NCBI GenBank assembly: GCA_031268125.1
Contig: JAIRXT010000164.1
Location: 1-12,421 of the forward strand
Reading direction: 5' to 3'
DNA: 12,421 nucleotides
Origin: Treponema sp.
Lineage (GTDB): Bacteria > Spirochaetota > Spirochaetia > Treponematales > Breznakiellaceae
The position numbers and the translations under genes are program-made. Positions 6,222 through 12,421 of the stretch are shown here, one piece after another. The stretch's first letter is position 1, and each line of letters starts with the position of its first letter. Under the pieces are notes generated by a model that had not been told where the DNA came from, did no database searches, and saw only the letters and a list, made by a program, of their open reading frames with translations.

Positions 6222-7905
6222 TGGTCAAAATCTCCTTGAACTTGGTCAAGGCAACTTTGGTTTCCGCCGCGGTCTCCCCCAGCAGGGAGGCGATCTCATG
6301 TACAGCCCGCATCTGTTTTTCAATCACCTGATCGGTAATCTCGATGGTCTTCCGGTTAAATTCTTCTTTTGCCGCTTTCCGGGATTCCTCCCCGGTAACG
6401 TCCCGCATAATGCCAATAATGATGTGGAAGTTCCTGTCATAAACAATAGTCTGGTCTATGTACTTCTGGTAATCCGCCAGATATACCCGCCGGTTATATA
6501 CATTTTTTCCCTGCCGGCAGACTTCGTTAAAGGGTACGGGATCCAAAACCCGGATTACCTGATCCCCCAGAATATCCGGGGGAGTAATATTGAATATCCG
6601 GCAGGCGGCGGCGTTGATCTGCTGAACCTCCAGAATTTCGTTAAGAACAATAATTCCGTTGGGGGTATTGGTAATGATGTTATCGGAAAAAGATTCCGCC
6701 CGTTCTTTCAGGTAGGGAAGGCACATGGTCAGGGTCGCTTTTCCTTCCAGCACCGCCAGGGCTTTTTCCCGGCAGGTATTGTAACCGCAGCTCCCGCAGT
6801 TCAGCTCATGCTCCGGTTTTGTTTTCCCCAGTTTGCGGAGCACCTCCTCGACGGCCCCCGTCCCCGGATAAATCCGGCGGGGAGAACGGGGAAAAAACTT
6901 TTTTTCCGTCTCCCCGGCCGAATACGGGGGAATCTCAAAATCCTTATCCCCCGCGTACCGCGAAACGGTGATATAATCCCGCACCGGAGAAGGCTTTTCC
7001 TGTTCCATCACCGGCCCGCCCAGACAGCTTCCCGCGCAGGCGGACATCTCGATGAAACACCTGCCCGGATTTTTCCGGACAAGATCTTCAATGGCGCAGA
7101 TGCAGTTGTCGATCCCGTCCACGGAAAAATACGCGTAGCGGGGATTTTCTTTTGCCATAGTACGGAGAATGCCCCCGGCGGCGGGGAACAGCCGGGTAAG
7201 GCCGCGGTATCCGCCGTCTTGCGGCGCTTCCCTCCGGGGCTCATCATCCATGCCGATGTTTTCCTGCTTGAGCCAGCGGGACAGTTCCCCAAAGGTAAGC
7301 GTCTTATCCACCGGTCCCGCGTAACTTTCGGCCTCGTCTTTTTTTGAAATACAGGGGCCTATGAACACCGTCCGGGCACCGGGATGCCGGCGTTTTATAT
7401 CCATACCGTGGGCCAGCATGGGCGACAATACGGGGGCCAGCATGGGGACGGCGGCGGGGTAATATTTCTGGATCAAAAGATTCACGCTGTGGCAGCATGA
7501 ACTGATAATCACCTCCTGGGCCTCGTCCCGCAGCATGGCGTCGTACTGCCGTTTTACAATAACCGCGCCCGCGGCAGTTTCCTCGGCCCCGGCAAATCCC
7601 AGTTGTTTCAAAGCCCTTTCCATAGCGCCGATACCCAGGCCCCCATAGTTCGCCGTAAAAGAAGGGGCCAGGCTGGCATATACCGGCTCTCCGCCGGCGA
7701 TCAGGTCCCGGACGGATTCCACATCATTCCGAATCTCCTTGGCATTTTGGGGACAGGCCACAAAGCAGCGGCCGCATAAAATACATTCTTCCTCCACAAT
7801 GTGGGCCTGGTTATTTTCAAACCGGATGGATTTTACCGGACAATGCCGTATGCACTTGTAACAGTTTTTACAGTCCGATGTTTTCAGGGTTAAATATCCC
7901 GGCAT
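6214..7905 (-). CDS. PAS-domain sensory [FeFe]-hydrogenase-like protein (putative H2 sensor)
   Basis: From the preferred ATG at 7903-7905 the protein has 563 residues. Domains: two ferredoxin-type [4Fe-4S] clusters (C12/C15/C18/C22, C41/C44/C47/C51); a shortened H-cluster domain with L1 SSCCHS (C137, C138), L2 GPCISKK (C185, K188) and L3 MSACAGSC (C290, C294); a four-cysteine Fe-S domain (C370, C373, C378, C395); a PAS domain at about 405-505; and a charged C-terminal helix at 506-563. The atypical L1/L3 loops (no CCPxW, no GGGQP) and the PAS tail mark the sensory group of hydrogenases rather than a catalytic enzyme. It probably senses H2 or redox state and signals to the overlapping phosphatase. 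A longer form starting at 7968 (584 residues) is open, but it would overlap the upstream gene by 46 bases and adds residues before the usual family start. Neither start has a strong ribosome site. Confidence 0.9.
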   Translation of the reverse strand: MPGYLTLKTSDCKNCYKCIRHCPVKSIRFENNQAHIVEEECILCGRCFVACPQNAKEIRNDVESVRDLIAGGEPVYASLAPSFTANYGGLGIGAMERALKQLGFAGAEETAAGAVIVKRQYDAMLRDEAQEVIISSCCHSVNLLIQKYYPAAVPMLAPVLSPMLAHGMDIKRRHPGARTVFIGPCISKKDEAESYAGPVDKTLTFGELSRWLKQENIGMDDEPRREAPQDGGYRGLTRLFPAAGGILRTMAKENPRYAYFSVDGIDNCICAIEDLVRKNPGRCFIEMSACAGSCLGGPVMEQEKPSPVRDYITVSRYAGDKDFEIPPYSAGETEKKFFPRSPRRIYPGTGAVEEVLRKLGKTKPEHELNCGSCGYNTCREKALAVLEGKATLTMCLPYLKERAESFSDNIITNTPNGIIVLNEILEVQQINAAACRIFNITPPDILGDQVIRVLDPVPFNEVCRQGKNVYNRRVYLADYQKYIDQTIVYDRNFHIIIGIMRDVTGEESRKAAKEEFNRKTIEITDQVIEKQMRAVHEIASLLGETAAETKVALTKFKEILTNE

Positions 7906-7922
7906 ACTCAAAATACCCGGCG

Positions 7923-8453
7923 CTATTTTCCGGTCGATTTTTTTACAATCATCCCGATACCCGTACAACCCAGTATGATAAGAGTACCTCCCAGCAGGGT
8001 TTCGGCCGTCCAGACAAGGGGCAGCGGCAGTTTTGCAAGAAGTTCAGGCACGGTGTCGGATTTATATCCAAGCGTACCTGCCAAAAAGAACAGAAAAGCG
8101 AAGGAGTTAAAAAACCTTGGCAAAACCCCAAGCAGCAAAACGATAAGTCCTACAAAAATCAAAACAAAGACCACCGCACCGGCAAAGCGGGCCTTGTCAC
8201 CGAATACCGGCAGCCAGATCAGCGGTATAAAAACAAGATTGAGAATCAGGCAGCTTAATTCCCCGACAGCGCCGCCCAATACGATATGGCCGGTTTTTTC
8301 CCACTCCTGTTCGGCAAGAAAGAATGAAACCATGCAGACCATGACCGGCCAGGCCGGAAGTTTAAGCAAAGAGAGCAATACTTCGGCTATGGCAATTAAG
8401 GGCAGAAGCATTGCGCAGGTTAACAGATTTCTTTTGTTAAATATCTTTCCCAT
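7923..8453 (-). CDS. Unrecognised multi-pass membrane protein
   Basis: A 176-residue very hydrophobic protein with a basic start (MGKIFNKRN) and about five likely membrane segments: roughly residues 10-30, 33-47, 58-80, 90-112 and 115-128, with a further one at 147-168. The C terminus is basic (KKSTGK), as expected for a cytoplasmic tail. I do not recognise the family and see no catalytic or metal-binding motif; one conspicuous loop reads AEQEWEKTGH. The ATG has a good AGGAG site 8 bases upstream. It begins 20 bases after the SDR stop and ends 17 bases before the preferred start of the sensor gene, so it is almost certainly co-transcribed with both. Position suggests a link to H2 sensing or to the dehydrogenase, but nothing in its sequence shows what it does. 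Confidence 0.8.
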   Translation of the reverse strand: MGKIFNKRNLLTCAMLLPLIAIAEVLLSLLKLPAWPVMVCMVSFFLAEQEWEKTGHIVLGGAVGELSCLILNLVFIPLIWLPVFGDKARFAGAVVFVLIFVGLIVLLLGVLPRFFNSFAFLFFLAGTLGYKSDTVPELLAKLPLPLVWTAETLLGGTLIILGCTGIGMIVKKSTGK

Positions 8454-8473
8454 AACAGTTCTCCTGTAAAAAA

Positions 8474-9238
8474 TTATATCGCCGTCCAGCCGCCGTCAAC
8501 GGACAGAAGCTGGCCGGTAGTGTAGCTGGAGGCGTCGGAGGCAAAATAGACAACGGCGCCGTCTAATTCTCCCGCCCTGCCCGGCCGTCCAAGGGGACAA
8601 TACGTTTTAACAATGTCCGCAAAAGCCGGATTGCTCATGACGGTATCGGTCATTTCCGAGGGGAAATACGCCGGACCGATAGCATTAACCGTGATGTTGT
8701 ATTTTGCCCATTCGGCTGCCAGCGCCTTGGTCAGCATCAGCACGCCGCCTTTTGATGCGCAATAGGCGTTTAAGGGGCTGGCCGCCATAGCGGCGCTGCT
8801 GTGGATCGAACCGACATTGATGATCTTGCCGTATTTTTGTCCGATCATGATTTTTCCCACTTCCCGGGCGACAAAATATACGCTGTTCAGGTTGGTATCA
8901 ATAACGGCGTTCCAGTCGTCATCGGACTGGGACTCGGCAGGGCTTGACCGGGCAGTACCCGCGTTATTTACCAAAATGTCGATCCTGCCGTAATGCGCTT
9001 TTATTTTGGCGGCAGCGGCCTTGATCTCATCGTTTTTTAACACATCGCATTTAAGCGCCAGGCAGCGCGCGCCCAAATCTTCGATGGTTTTTTTGACTTC
9101 TTCCAGCCGTTCCTGCCTTCTGGCCATAATCGCCAGATTTGCGCCCTGTTCCGCCAGAGCCTTTGCAAATTGAACGCCAAGTCCCGAAGAAGCGCCCGTT
9201 ACCAGGGCGGTTTTCCCTTTCAAATCAAAAATACCCAT
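8474..9238 (-). CDS. SDR-family NAD(P)-dependent oxidoreductase
   Basis: A 254-residue classical short-chain dehydrogenase. It has the cofactor-binding TGASSGLG (14-21), the structural NNAG (91-94), the active-site tyrosine/lysine in YCASK (Y159, K163), the PG-equivalent IGPAYFPSEMT (187-197) and a C-terminal VDGGW (247-251). The upstream active-site serine is S144, or S147/S148 if the loop is shifted; the spacing to Y159 is slightly longer than usual for S144. MARR after the second strand (38-41) puts arginines where NADP-preferring enzymes often have them. It resembles gluconate 5-dehydrogenase-like and 3-oxoacyl-ACP-reductase-like SDRs; the substrate cannot be named. I chose the ATG at 9236-9238 because GIFDLKGKTALVTG is the normal family start. 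The longer frame from 9280 begins inside a hairpin and adds 14 residues foreign to the family. A weak GGGG lies upstream. It is the first gene of the run leading into the sensor genes. Confidence 0.9.
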   Translation of the reverse strand: MGIFDLKGKTALVTGASSGLGVQFAKALAEQGANLAIMARRQERLEEVKKTIEDLGARCLALKCDVLKNDEIKAAAAKIKAHYGRIDILVNNAGTARSSPAESQSDDDWNAVIDTNLNSVYFVAREVGKIMIGQKYGKIINVGSIHSSAAMAASPLNAYCASKGGVLMLTKALAAEWAKYNITVNAIGPAYFPSEMTDTVMSNPAFADIVKTYCPLGRPGRAGELDGAVVYFASDASSYTTGQLLSVDGGWTAI

Positions 9239-9270
9239 ATAAAACCCCGTAAAATGTAGAAAAACCTGGG

Positions 9271-9301
9271 GCTGTTCCAAAACTTCAGTTTTTGGAACAG
9301 C
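9271..9301. repeat. Perfect 12-bp inverted repeat upstream of the SDR gene
   Basis: GCTGTTCCAAAA (9271-9282) pairs exactly with TTTTGGAACAGC (9290-9301) around a 7-base loop. It lies 33 bases upstream of the chosen SDR start. Without a T-run it is a poor terminator; an operator, a leader stem or a dispersed palindrome are all possible. Confidence 0.65.
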
Positions 9302-9371
9302 AACCTTTAACTATCATCAGTTCAACACAAAGGCAATTCAGAAATGTATGCCAAACCTATGTAACACGGGG

Positions 9372-9420
9372 TGCCGGGGGAAAAAATCCACCACCTTGCG
9401 CGGTGTTTTTGCCCCCGGCA
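9372..9420. repeat. Long imperfect hairpin in the leader region
   Basis: TGCCGGGGG (9372-9380) pairs exactly with CCCCCGGCA (9412-9420). Next to it the A-run 9381-9386 can pair with the T-run 9406-9410 across one bulged base, extending the stem to about 14 bp. Inside the loop CACC (9390-9393) and GGTG (9402-9405) can pair again. It is one of the two strongest structures in the window and sits mid-way between adh and the SDR gene. Confidence 0.6.
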
Positions 9421-9515
9421 GGACCCCAGGGATTTGCTTCCGGCATAGGCCATTGCCGTAGTTTTGGAACAGTCCCACCTGTTTCATTTTTCCCGGCAAC
9501 ACCGGTTTTTTATAT

Positions 9516-9545
9516 GCTGCGGTTCCGGCATTTTGGAACCGCAGC
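9516..9545. repeat. Perfect 11-bp inverted repeat after the alcohol dehydrogenase gene
   Basis: GCTGCGGTTCC (9516-9526) pairs exactly with GGAACCGCAGC (9535-9545) around an 8-base loop, 19 bases beyond the adh stop codon. The position fits a 3'-end stem for that transcript, but on the minus strand it is followed by ATATAAAAAA rather than Ts, so classical termination is doubtful. Confidence 0.6.
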
Positions 9546-9564
9546 CCATGTCAATACAAAGATA

Positions 9565-10626
9565 CTACCATGCGATGGTTACTACGGGCTTAATCAAATC
9601 CTTCGGTTTGTCCTTCATAAGCATCAACGCTTCTTCAATTTTTTCAAATCCTTCAAAAGGGTGCGTAATAAGTTTTGCGGGGTCAATCCGTCCTGAAACA
9701 ACCAAATCCGCAAGTTTTTCCATCCGCAGCCTGCCGCCCGGCATAAGCCCGCCGTTTATCATCTTGTGGCCCATCCCCACACCCCACTCAAGGCGGGGAA
9801 TTTTTATATAATCCCCGCTGCCAAGGTAATTGATGTTGCCAATCGCCCCGCCCGGTTTTAACATCCGCACGGCCTCAGCAAAAGTATCATTATCACCGCC
9901 GGCGATAATAACCCTGTCAACACCGGCGCCGTTTGTTTTTGCCATCACCTGTTCCAGAATGCCGCCGTCCTTGTAATTGATAATGTCGGTAGCGCCGTAT
10001 TCCTTTGCGATGTTTATACAATTCGGCCTTGATCCCACCGCGAAAAGACGGGACGCCCCCTTAAGAACCGCGCCCCGGACGCCCATAAGACCCACCGGCC
10101 CTATACCGATAACACAAACGGTATCGCCGTATTGAACCTGGGCAAGTTCGGATCCGTGCAGGCCGGTCGGTATCATGTCGGAAAGCATCGCTGCGGCGGC
10201 GGGGTCCATCCCTTCCGGCAGTATTGCAAGATTTCCATCGGCGTCATTTACATGAAAAAATTCACCAAAGACGCCGTCTTTTTGATTCGAGAATTTCCAT
10301 CCCCCCAGCATCTGGCCGGAGTGCATGGAATACCCCGCCTGGGCCTGTACGGAATTCCAATCCGGGGTGATTGCCGGGATTATTACTTTGTCGCCCTTTT
10401 TAAAATCCTTTACAAGATTTCCGGTTTCAACAACTTCTCCCACCCCTTCATGGCCCAATATTAAATTGTGCTTTTCGCCAATCGCCCCTTCCCATACGGT
10501 ATGCACATCCGAAGTACACGGCGCAACCGCAATAGGACGCACTATCGCGTCAAGAGGCCCGCAGCGGGGCATCTCTTTTTCGATCCAGCCGGTTTTCCCG
10601 ATTCCAAGCATTGCGTAACCTTTCAT
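9565..10626 (-). CDS. adh: NADP-dependent secondary-alcohol dehydrogenase (zinc type)
   Basis: A 353-residue medium-chain dehydrogenase closely resembling the Clostridium beijerinckii and Thermoanaerobacter brockii isopropanol dehydrogenases (about 351 residues), from MKGYAMLGIGKTGWIEKE to DKPKDLIKPVV. It interconverts secondary alcohols and ketones (for example 2-propanol/acetone), and also aldehydes, using NADP(H). The catalytic zinc ligands fall at the family positions: C37, H59, E60, D150. The structural-zinc lobe is absent, as in that family. The Rossmann loop is GIGPVG (174-179), and G198-S199-R200 with Y218 match the residues that fix the 2'-phosphate of NADP in those enzymes. I chose the ATG at 10624-10626: it gives the family N terminus and has AGGAG 7 bases upstream, whereas the longer frame from 10689 adds 21 unrelated residues. 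It begins 71 bases after nfnB with only weak hairpins between, so co-transcription with nfnAB is plausible. Confidence 0.95.
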   Translation of the reverse strand: MKGYAMLGIGKTGWIEKEMPRCGPLDAIVRPIAVAPCTSDVHTVWEGAIGEKHNLILGHEGVGEVVETGNLVKDFKKGDKVIIPAITPDWNSVQAQAGYSMHSGQMLGGWKFSNQKDGVFGEFFHVNDADGNLAILPEGMDPAAAAMLSDMIPTGLHGSELAQVQYGDTVCVIGIGPVGLMGVRGAVLKGASRLFAVGSRPNCINIAKEYGATDIINYKDGGILEQVMAKTNGAGVDRVIIAGGDNDTFAEAVRMLKPGGAIGNINYLGSGDYIKIPRLEWGVGMGHKMINGGLMPGGRLRMEKLADLVVSGRIDPAKLITHPFEGFEKIEEALMLMKDKPKDLIKPVVTIAW

Positions 10627-10697
10627 GTTCTTCTCCTGTGATGATATTGTTGAAAACCTTATCCGGTTTTCCTTGGGGCCAAATAACATCCGGCCCT

Positions 10698-12113
10698 TTA
10701 CTTGCCGGTAATATAGGCGTCTATTGCTTCCGCCGCTTTTTTCCCCGCCCCCATAGCAAGAATCACTGTGGCGGCCCCCGTAACCGCGTCTCCTCCGGCG
10801 AAGATACCCCTGCGGGAAGTTTGGCCGGTCTTTTCATCGGCGATGATCCCGCCCCATTTTTGCATATCAAGCCCCGCGGTAGTAGACTTGATAAGAGGAT
10901 TAGGAGAAGTGCCGATGGACATGATCACGCAGTCCGCTTCGGTTTCTTTTTCACTCCCCTCAAGCGGTACGGGCCGGGCCCTGCCGGATTCATCCGGTTC
11001 GCTTAAAACCATCTTTTGGCAGATAATTTTGCTGACCCAGCCTTTTTCATTTCCGGTAATGCTTACAGGATTTGTGAGAAACTGAAAAACAATGCCTTCT
11101 TCTTTCGCGTGTTCCACTTCCTCAAGCCGGGCGGGAAGTTCCTTTTCCGTCCGCCGGTAGATAACAACCACCTCCGCGCCCAGGCGCCTGGCGCAGCGTG
11201 CGGCGTCCATAGCAACATTACCGCCCCCCACCACGGCAACTTTTTTACCCCGGTGTATGGGAGTTGAACTATCGACAGTATAGGCTTTCATTAAATTTAT
11301 CCGGGTAAGAAATTCATTAGCCGAATACACACCGTTCAGGTTTTCTCCGGGAATATTCATGAATTTAGGAAGCCCCGCGCCGGAACCGATAAAGACCGCT
11401 TTATACCCGTAGGTATCAAACAGTTCGTCAATGGTCAGGGTCTTGCCGATTACCGTGTTTACCGCGATTTCCACACCCCGGTTTTTGAGGCCCTGGATTT
11501 CTTTTTGTACGATAGCCTTGGGGAGCCGGAATTCGGGAATGCCGTAAGAGAGGACCCCGCCTTCAACATGCAGAGCCTCAAAAATCGTAACCCCGTAGCC
11601 TTTCCGGGCAAGGTTCCCCGCGCAGGCAAGCCCCGCCGGGCCGGAACCCACCACGGCTACCCGGTTTCCTCCGTGTTTTTCCGCGGCCGTAATTTTTCTA
11701 TCATCAGGCTTTTCCTGGGCGTTATGATAATCCGCTGCAAAACGTTCCAGCCTGCCGATAGCCACCGGCTCCCCCCGGCGCCCGCGGATACACGAGCCTT
11801 CGCATTGGGTTTCCTGGGGGCACACCCGGCCGCAGATTGCCGGAAGGGCATTGTACCGGGTAATAATCTCATAGGCTTTTTCAAAATCTCCGGCGGCAAT
11901 TTCCCCGATAAAAGCGGGAATATCAATATTCACCGGGCAGTCGGAGACGCAGGGTTTGTTTTTACAGCCCAAACACCGTTTGGCTTCGTCCGCCGCCTGG
12001 GATTCGGTGTACCCCAGCGCCACTTCAAAAAAATTCCCGCTCCGTATTTTTGGATCCTGAACGGGCATCTCATTTTTTGTGAGGACCATATTTGGCCCGG
12101 CTGCATTCGGCAT
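10698..12113 (-). CDS. nfnB: NADH-dependent ferredoxin:NADP+ oxidoreductase, large subunit (NfnB)
   Basis: A 471-residue flavoprotein of the NfnB/SudA/glutamate-synthase-small-chain family. N-terminal double [4Fe-4S] region: C47, C50, C55, C59 and C94, C98, C104, C108. FAD-binding VVGSGPAGLACA (154-165), a second Rossmann fold for NADPH VVGGGNVAMDAA (294-305) followed by YRRTEKELPAR, and the C-terminal FAD contact GIFAGGDAVTGAATV (436-450). With NfnA it couples reduced ferredoxin plus NADH to the reduction of two NADP+ (reversible bifurcation) in the cytoplasm. The same fold occurs in the glutamate synthase small chain, but the adjoining NfnA makes Nfn (or sulfide dehydrogenase SudAB, the same protein pair) the right reading. 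The start overlaps the nfnA stop by one base (TAATG), with GGGAGGG about 8 bases upstream. Length is normal and all key residues are present. Confidence 0.94.
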   Translation of the reverse strand: MPNAAGPNMVLTKNEMPVQDPKIRSGNFFEVALGYTESQAADEAKRCLGCKNKPCVSDCPVNIDIPAFIGEIAAGDFEKAYEIITRYNALPAICGRVCPQETQCEGSCIRGRRGEPVAIGRLERFAADYHNAQEKPDDRKITAAEKHGGNRVAVVGSGPAGLACAGNLARKGYGVTIFEALHVEGGVLSYGIPEFRLPKAIVQKEIQGLKNRGVEIAVNTVIGKTLTIDELFDTYGYKAVFIGSGAGLPKFMNIPGENLNGVYSANEFLTRINLMKAYTVDSSTPIHRGKKVAVVGGGNVAMDAARCARRLGAEVVVIYRRTEKELPARLEEVEHAKEEGIVFQFLTNPVSITGNEKGWVSKIICQKMVLSEPDESGRARPVPLEGSEKETEADCVIMSIGTSPNPLIKSTTAGLDMQKWGGIIADEKTGQTSRRGIFAGGDAVTGAATVILAMGAGKKAAEAIDAYITGK

Positions 12114-12421
12114 TACGATACCCTCCCGATAGCAGTTTCCTTTGTGTCCAAAAGTTTACAGGCTTCGTAGGCCCTTGCCTCAAAAGGTTTATATAAAGCG
12201 GACCGGGCCATAGCTTCGTTAAAATCAACTTCGTGCCCGTCAAAATCGGGACCGTCCACACAGGCAAATCTGGTTGTTCCCCCAACGCTGAGACGGCAGC
12301 CGCCGCACATCCCCGTGCCGTCTATCATGATGGGGTTCATGCTGACCGTAGTTTTAATACCGTAGGGCTTTGTTACCGCGGCCACAAATTTCATCATCGG
12401 GAGGGGGCCTATGGCGATAAC
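12113..12421 (-). CDS. nfnA: NADH-dependent ferredoxin:NADP+ oxidoreductase, small subunit (NfnA), C-terminal part
   Basis: The frame is open from the window edge to a TAA at 12113-12115, giving the last 102 residues. The visible part starts VIAIGPLPMMKFVA and includes MNPIMIDGTGMCGGCR, with a third cysteine in FACVDGPDFDGHEVDF. This is the [2Fe-2S]-binding C-terminal region of NfnA/SudB and dihydroorotate-dehydrogenase-electron-transfer-like subunits (D-x2-C-x2-C-x11-C). The FAD and NAD domains lie outside the window. In Nfn this subunit carries FAD and the [2Fe-2S] cluster and exchanges electrons with NADH. An internal ATG at 12395-12397 is not the start, because the family motif VIAIGP continues upstream without a break. 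Stop and next start share a base, so nfnA and nfnB are coupled. Confidence 0.93.
   Translation of the reverse strand, partial: VIAIGPLPMMKFVAAVTKPYGIKTTVSMNPIMIDGTGMCGGCRLSVGGTTRFACVDGPDFDGHEVDFNEAMARSALYKPFEARAYEACKLLDTKETAIGRVS

Larger units (their letters stand above)
9239..9564. other. 326-base gene-free region with several hairpins
   Basis: No credible gene lies here. The region holds three strong inverted repeats (listed separately), a weaker one (CGGCA 9441-9445 with TGCCG 9454-9458), and the 12-base word CTGTTCCAAAAC at 9272-9283, which recurs inverted at 9461-9472. It must contain the 3' end of the alcohol dehydrogenase transcript, and probably the promoter and leader for the SDR-sensor-phosphatase genes. 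I found no good -35/-10 pair and no hairpin followed directly by a T-run on the minus strand. Confidence 0.6.

Noticed and set aside
5968..7347. Open frame of 459 codons on the plus strand
   Set aside because: Antisense to the sensor gene and the start of the phosphatase gene; composition is low in motifs and no family resemblance is visible.
9239..9280. Longer SDR start at 9280
   Set aside because: The extra 14 residues do not fit the family, the start codon lies in a hairpin stem, and the ATG at 9238 gives the usual N terminus.
9516..9545. Rho-independent terminator for adh
   Set aside because: The stem is perfect but no T-run follows on the minus strand; kept only as an inverted repeat.
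9292..9696. Plus-strand frame of 134 codons across the adh-SDR gap
   Set aside because: It starts inside the 9271-9301 hairpin, runs through two more hairpins and ends antisense to adh; no ribosome site and no family resemblance.
1..12421. CRISPR array, tRNA or rRNA genes, insertion sequences
   Set aside because: No regularly spaced direct repeats, no cloverleaf-like sequence and no transposase-like protein were seen on either strand.

Overview
This window reads as part of a spirochaete chromosome, most likely a Treponema of the anaerobic, H2-metabolising gut type (termite-gut treponemes are my best guess). Three things support this. The last gene begins an archaeal-type phenylalanyl-tRNA synthetase alpha chain, the form spirochaetes carry. 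Every other gene belongs to a strict fermenter or acetogen redox economy. The DNA is moderately GC-rich by eye, with no change of style across the genes. The species assignment is inference. All supported genes lie on the minus strand, so the window is transcribed from right to left.

Right part (12421 down to about 9565): the C-terminal end of NfnA and a complete NfnB, which together form the electron-bifurcating NADH-dependent ferredoxin:NADP+ oxidoreductase. They are followed by a zinc-dependent, NADP-specific secondary-alcohol dehydrogenase of the Clostridium beijerinckii/Thermoanaerobacter type. A gene-free stretch of 326 bases (9239-9564) with three strong hairpins separates this block from the next.

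Middle part (9238 down to 5016): a classical short-chain dehydrogenase, an unrecognised multi-pass membrane protein, a PAS-containing sensory [FeFe]-hydrogenase-like protein (putative H2 sensor), and a SpoIIE/PP2C-type phosphatase translationally overlapping the sensor. The phosphatase carries an extra C-terminal domain that I do not recognise.

Left part (4943 down to 415): a trimeric, probably electron-bifurcating [FeFe] hydrogenase. HndA/HydC is NuoE-like, HndC/HydB is NuoF-like with a thioredoxin-like ferredoxin domain fused at its N terminus, and HndD/HydA is the H-cluster subunit. A small stand-alone [2Fe-2S] thioredoxin-like protein overlaps the end of hndD. Between hndC and hndD sit 152 bases packed with hairpins, one of which looks like an intrinsic terminator inside the operon. 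The pheS start (305 down to 1) closes the window.

Working together: the hydrogenase couples H2 to NADH and ferredoxin, Nfn couples NADH and ferredoxin to NADPH, and the alcohol dehydrogenase (perhaps also the SDR) spends or regenerates NAD(P)H. The sensor-phosphatase pair directly upstream probably adjusts hydrogenase expression to H2 or redox state. The most interesting open points are the signalling module (sensor, phosphatase with unknown domain, unknown membrane protein, no visible kinase or antagonist partner) and the structured RNA between hndC and hndD.
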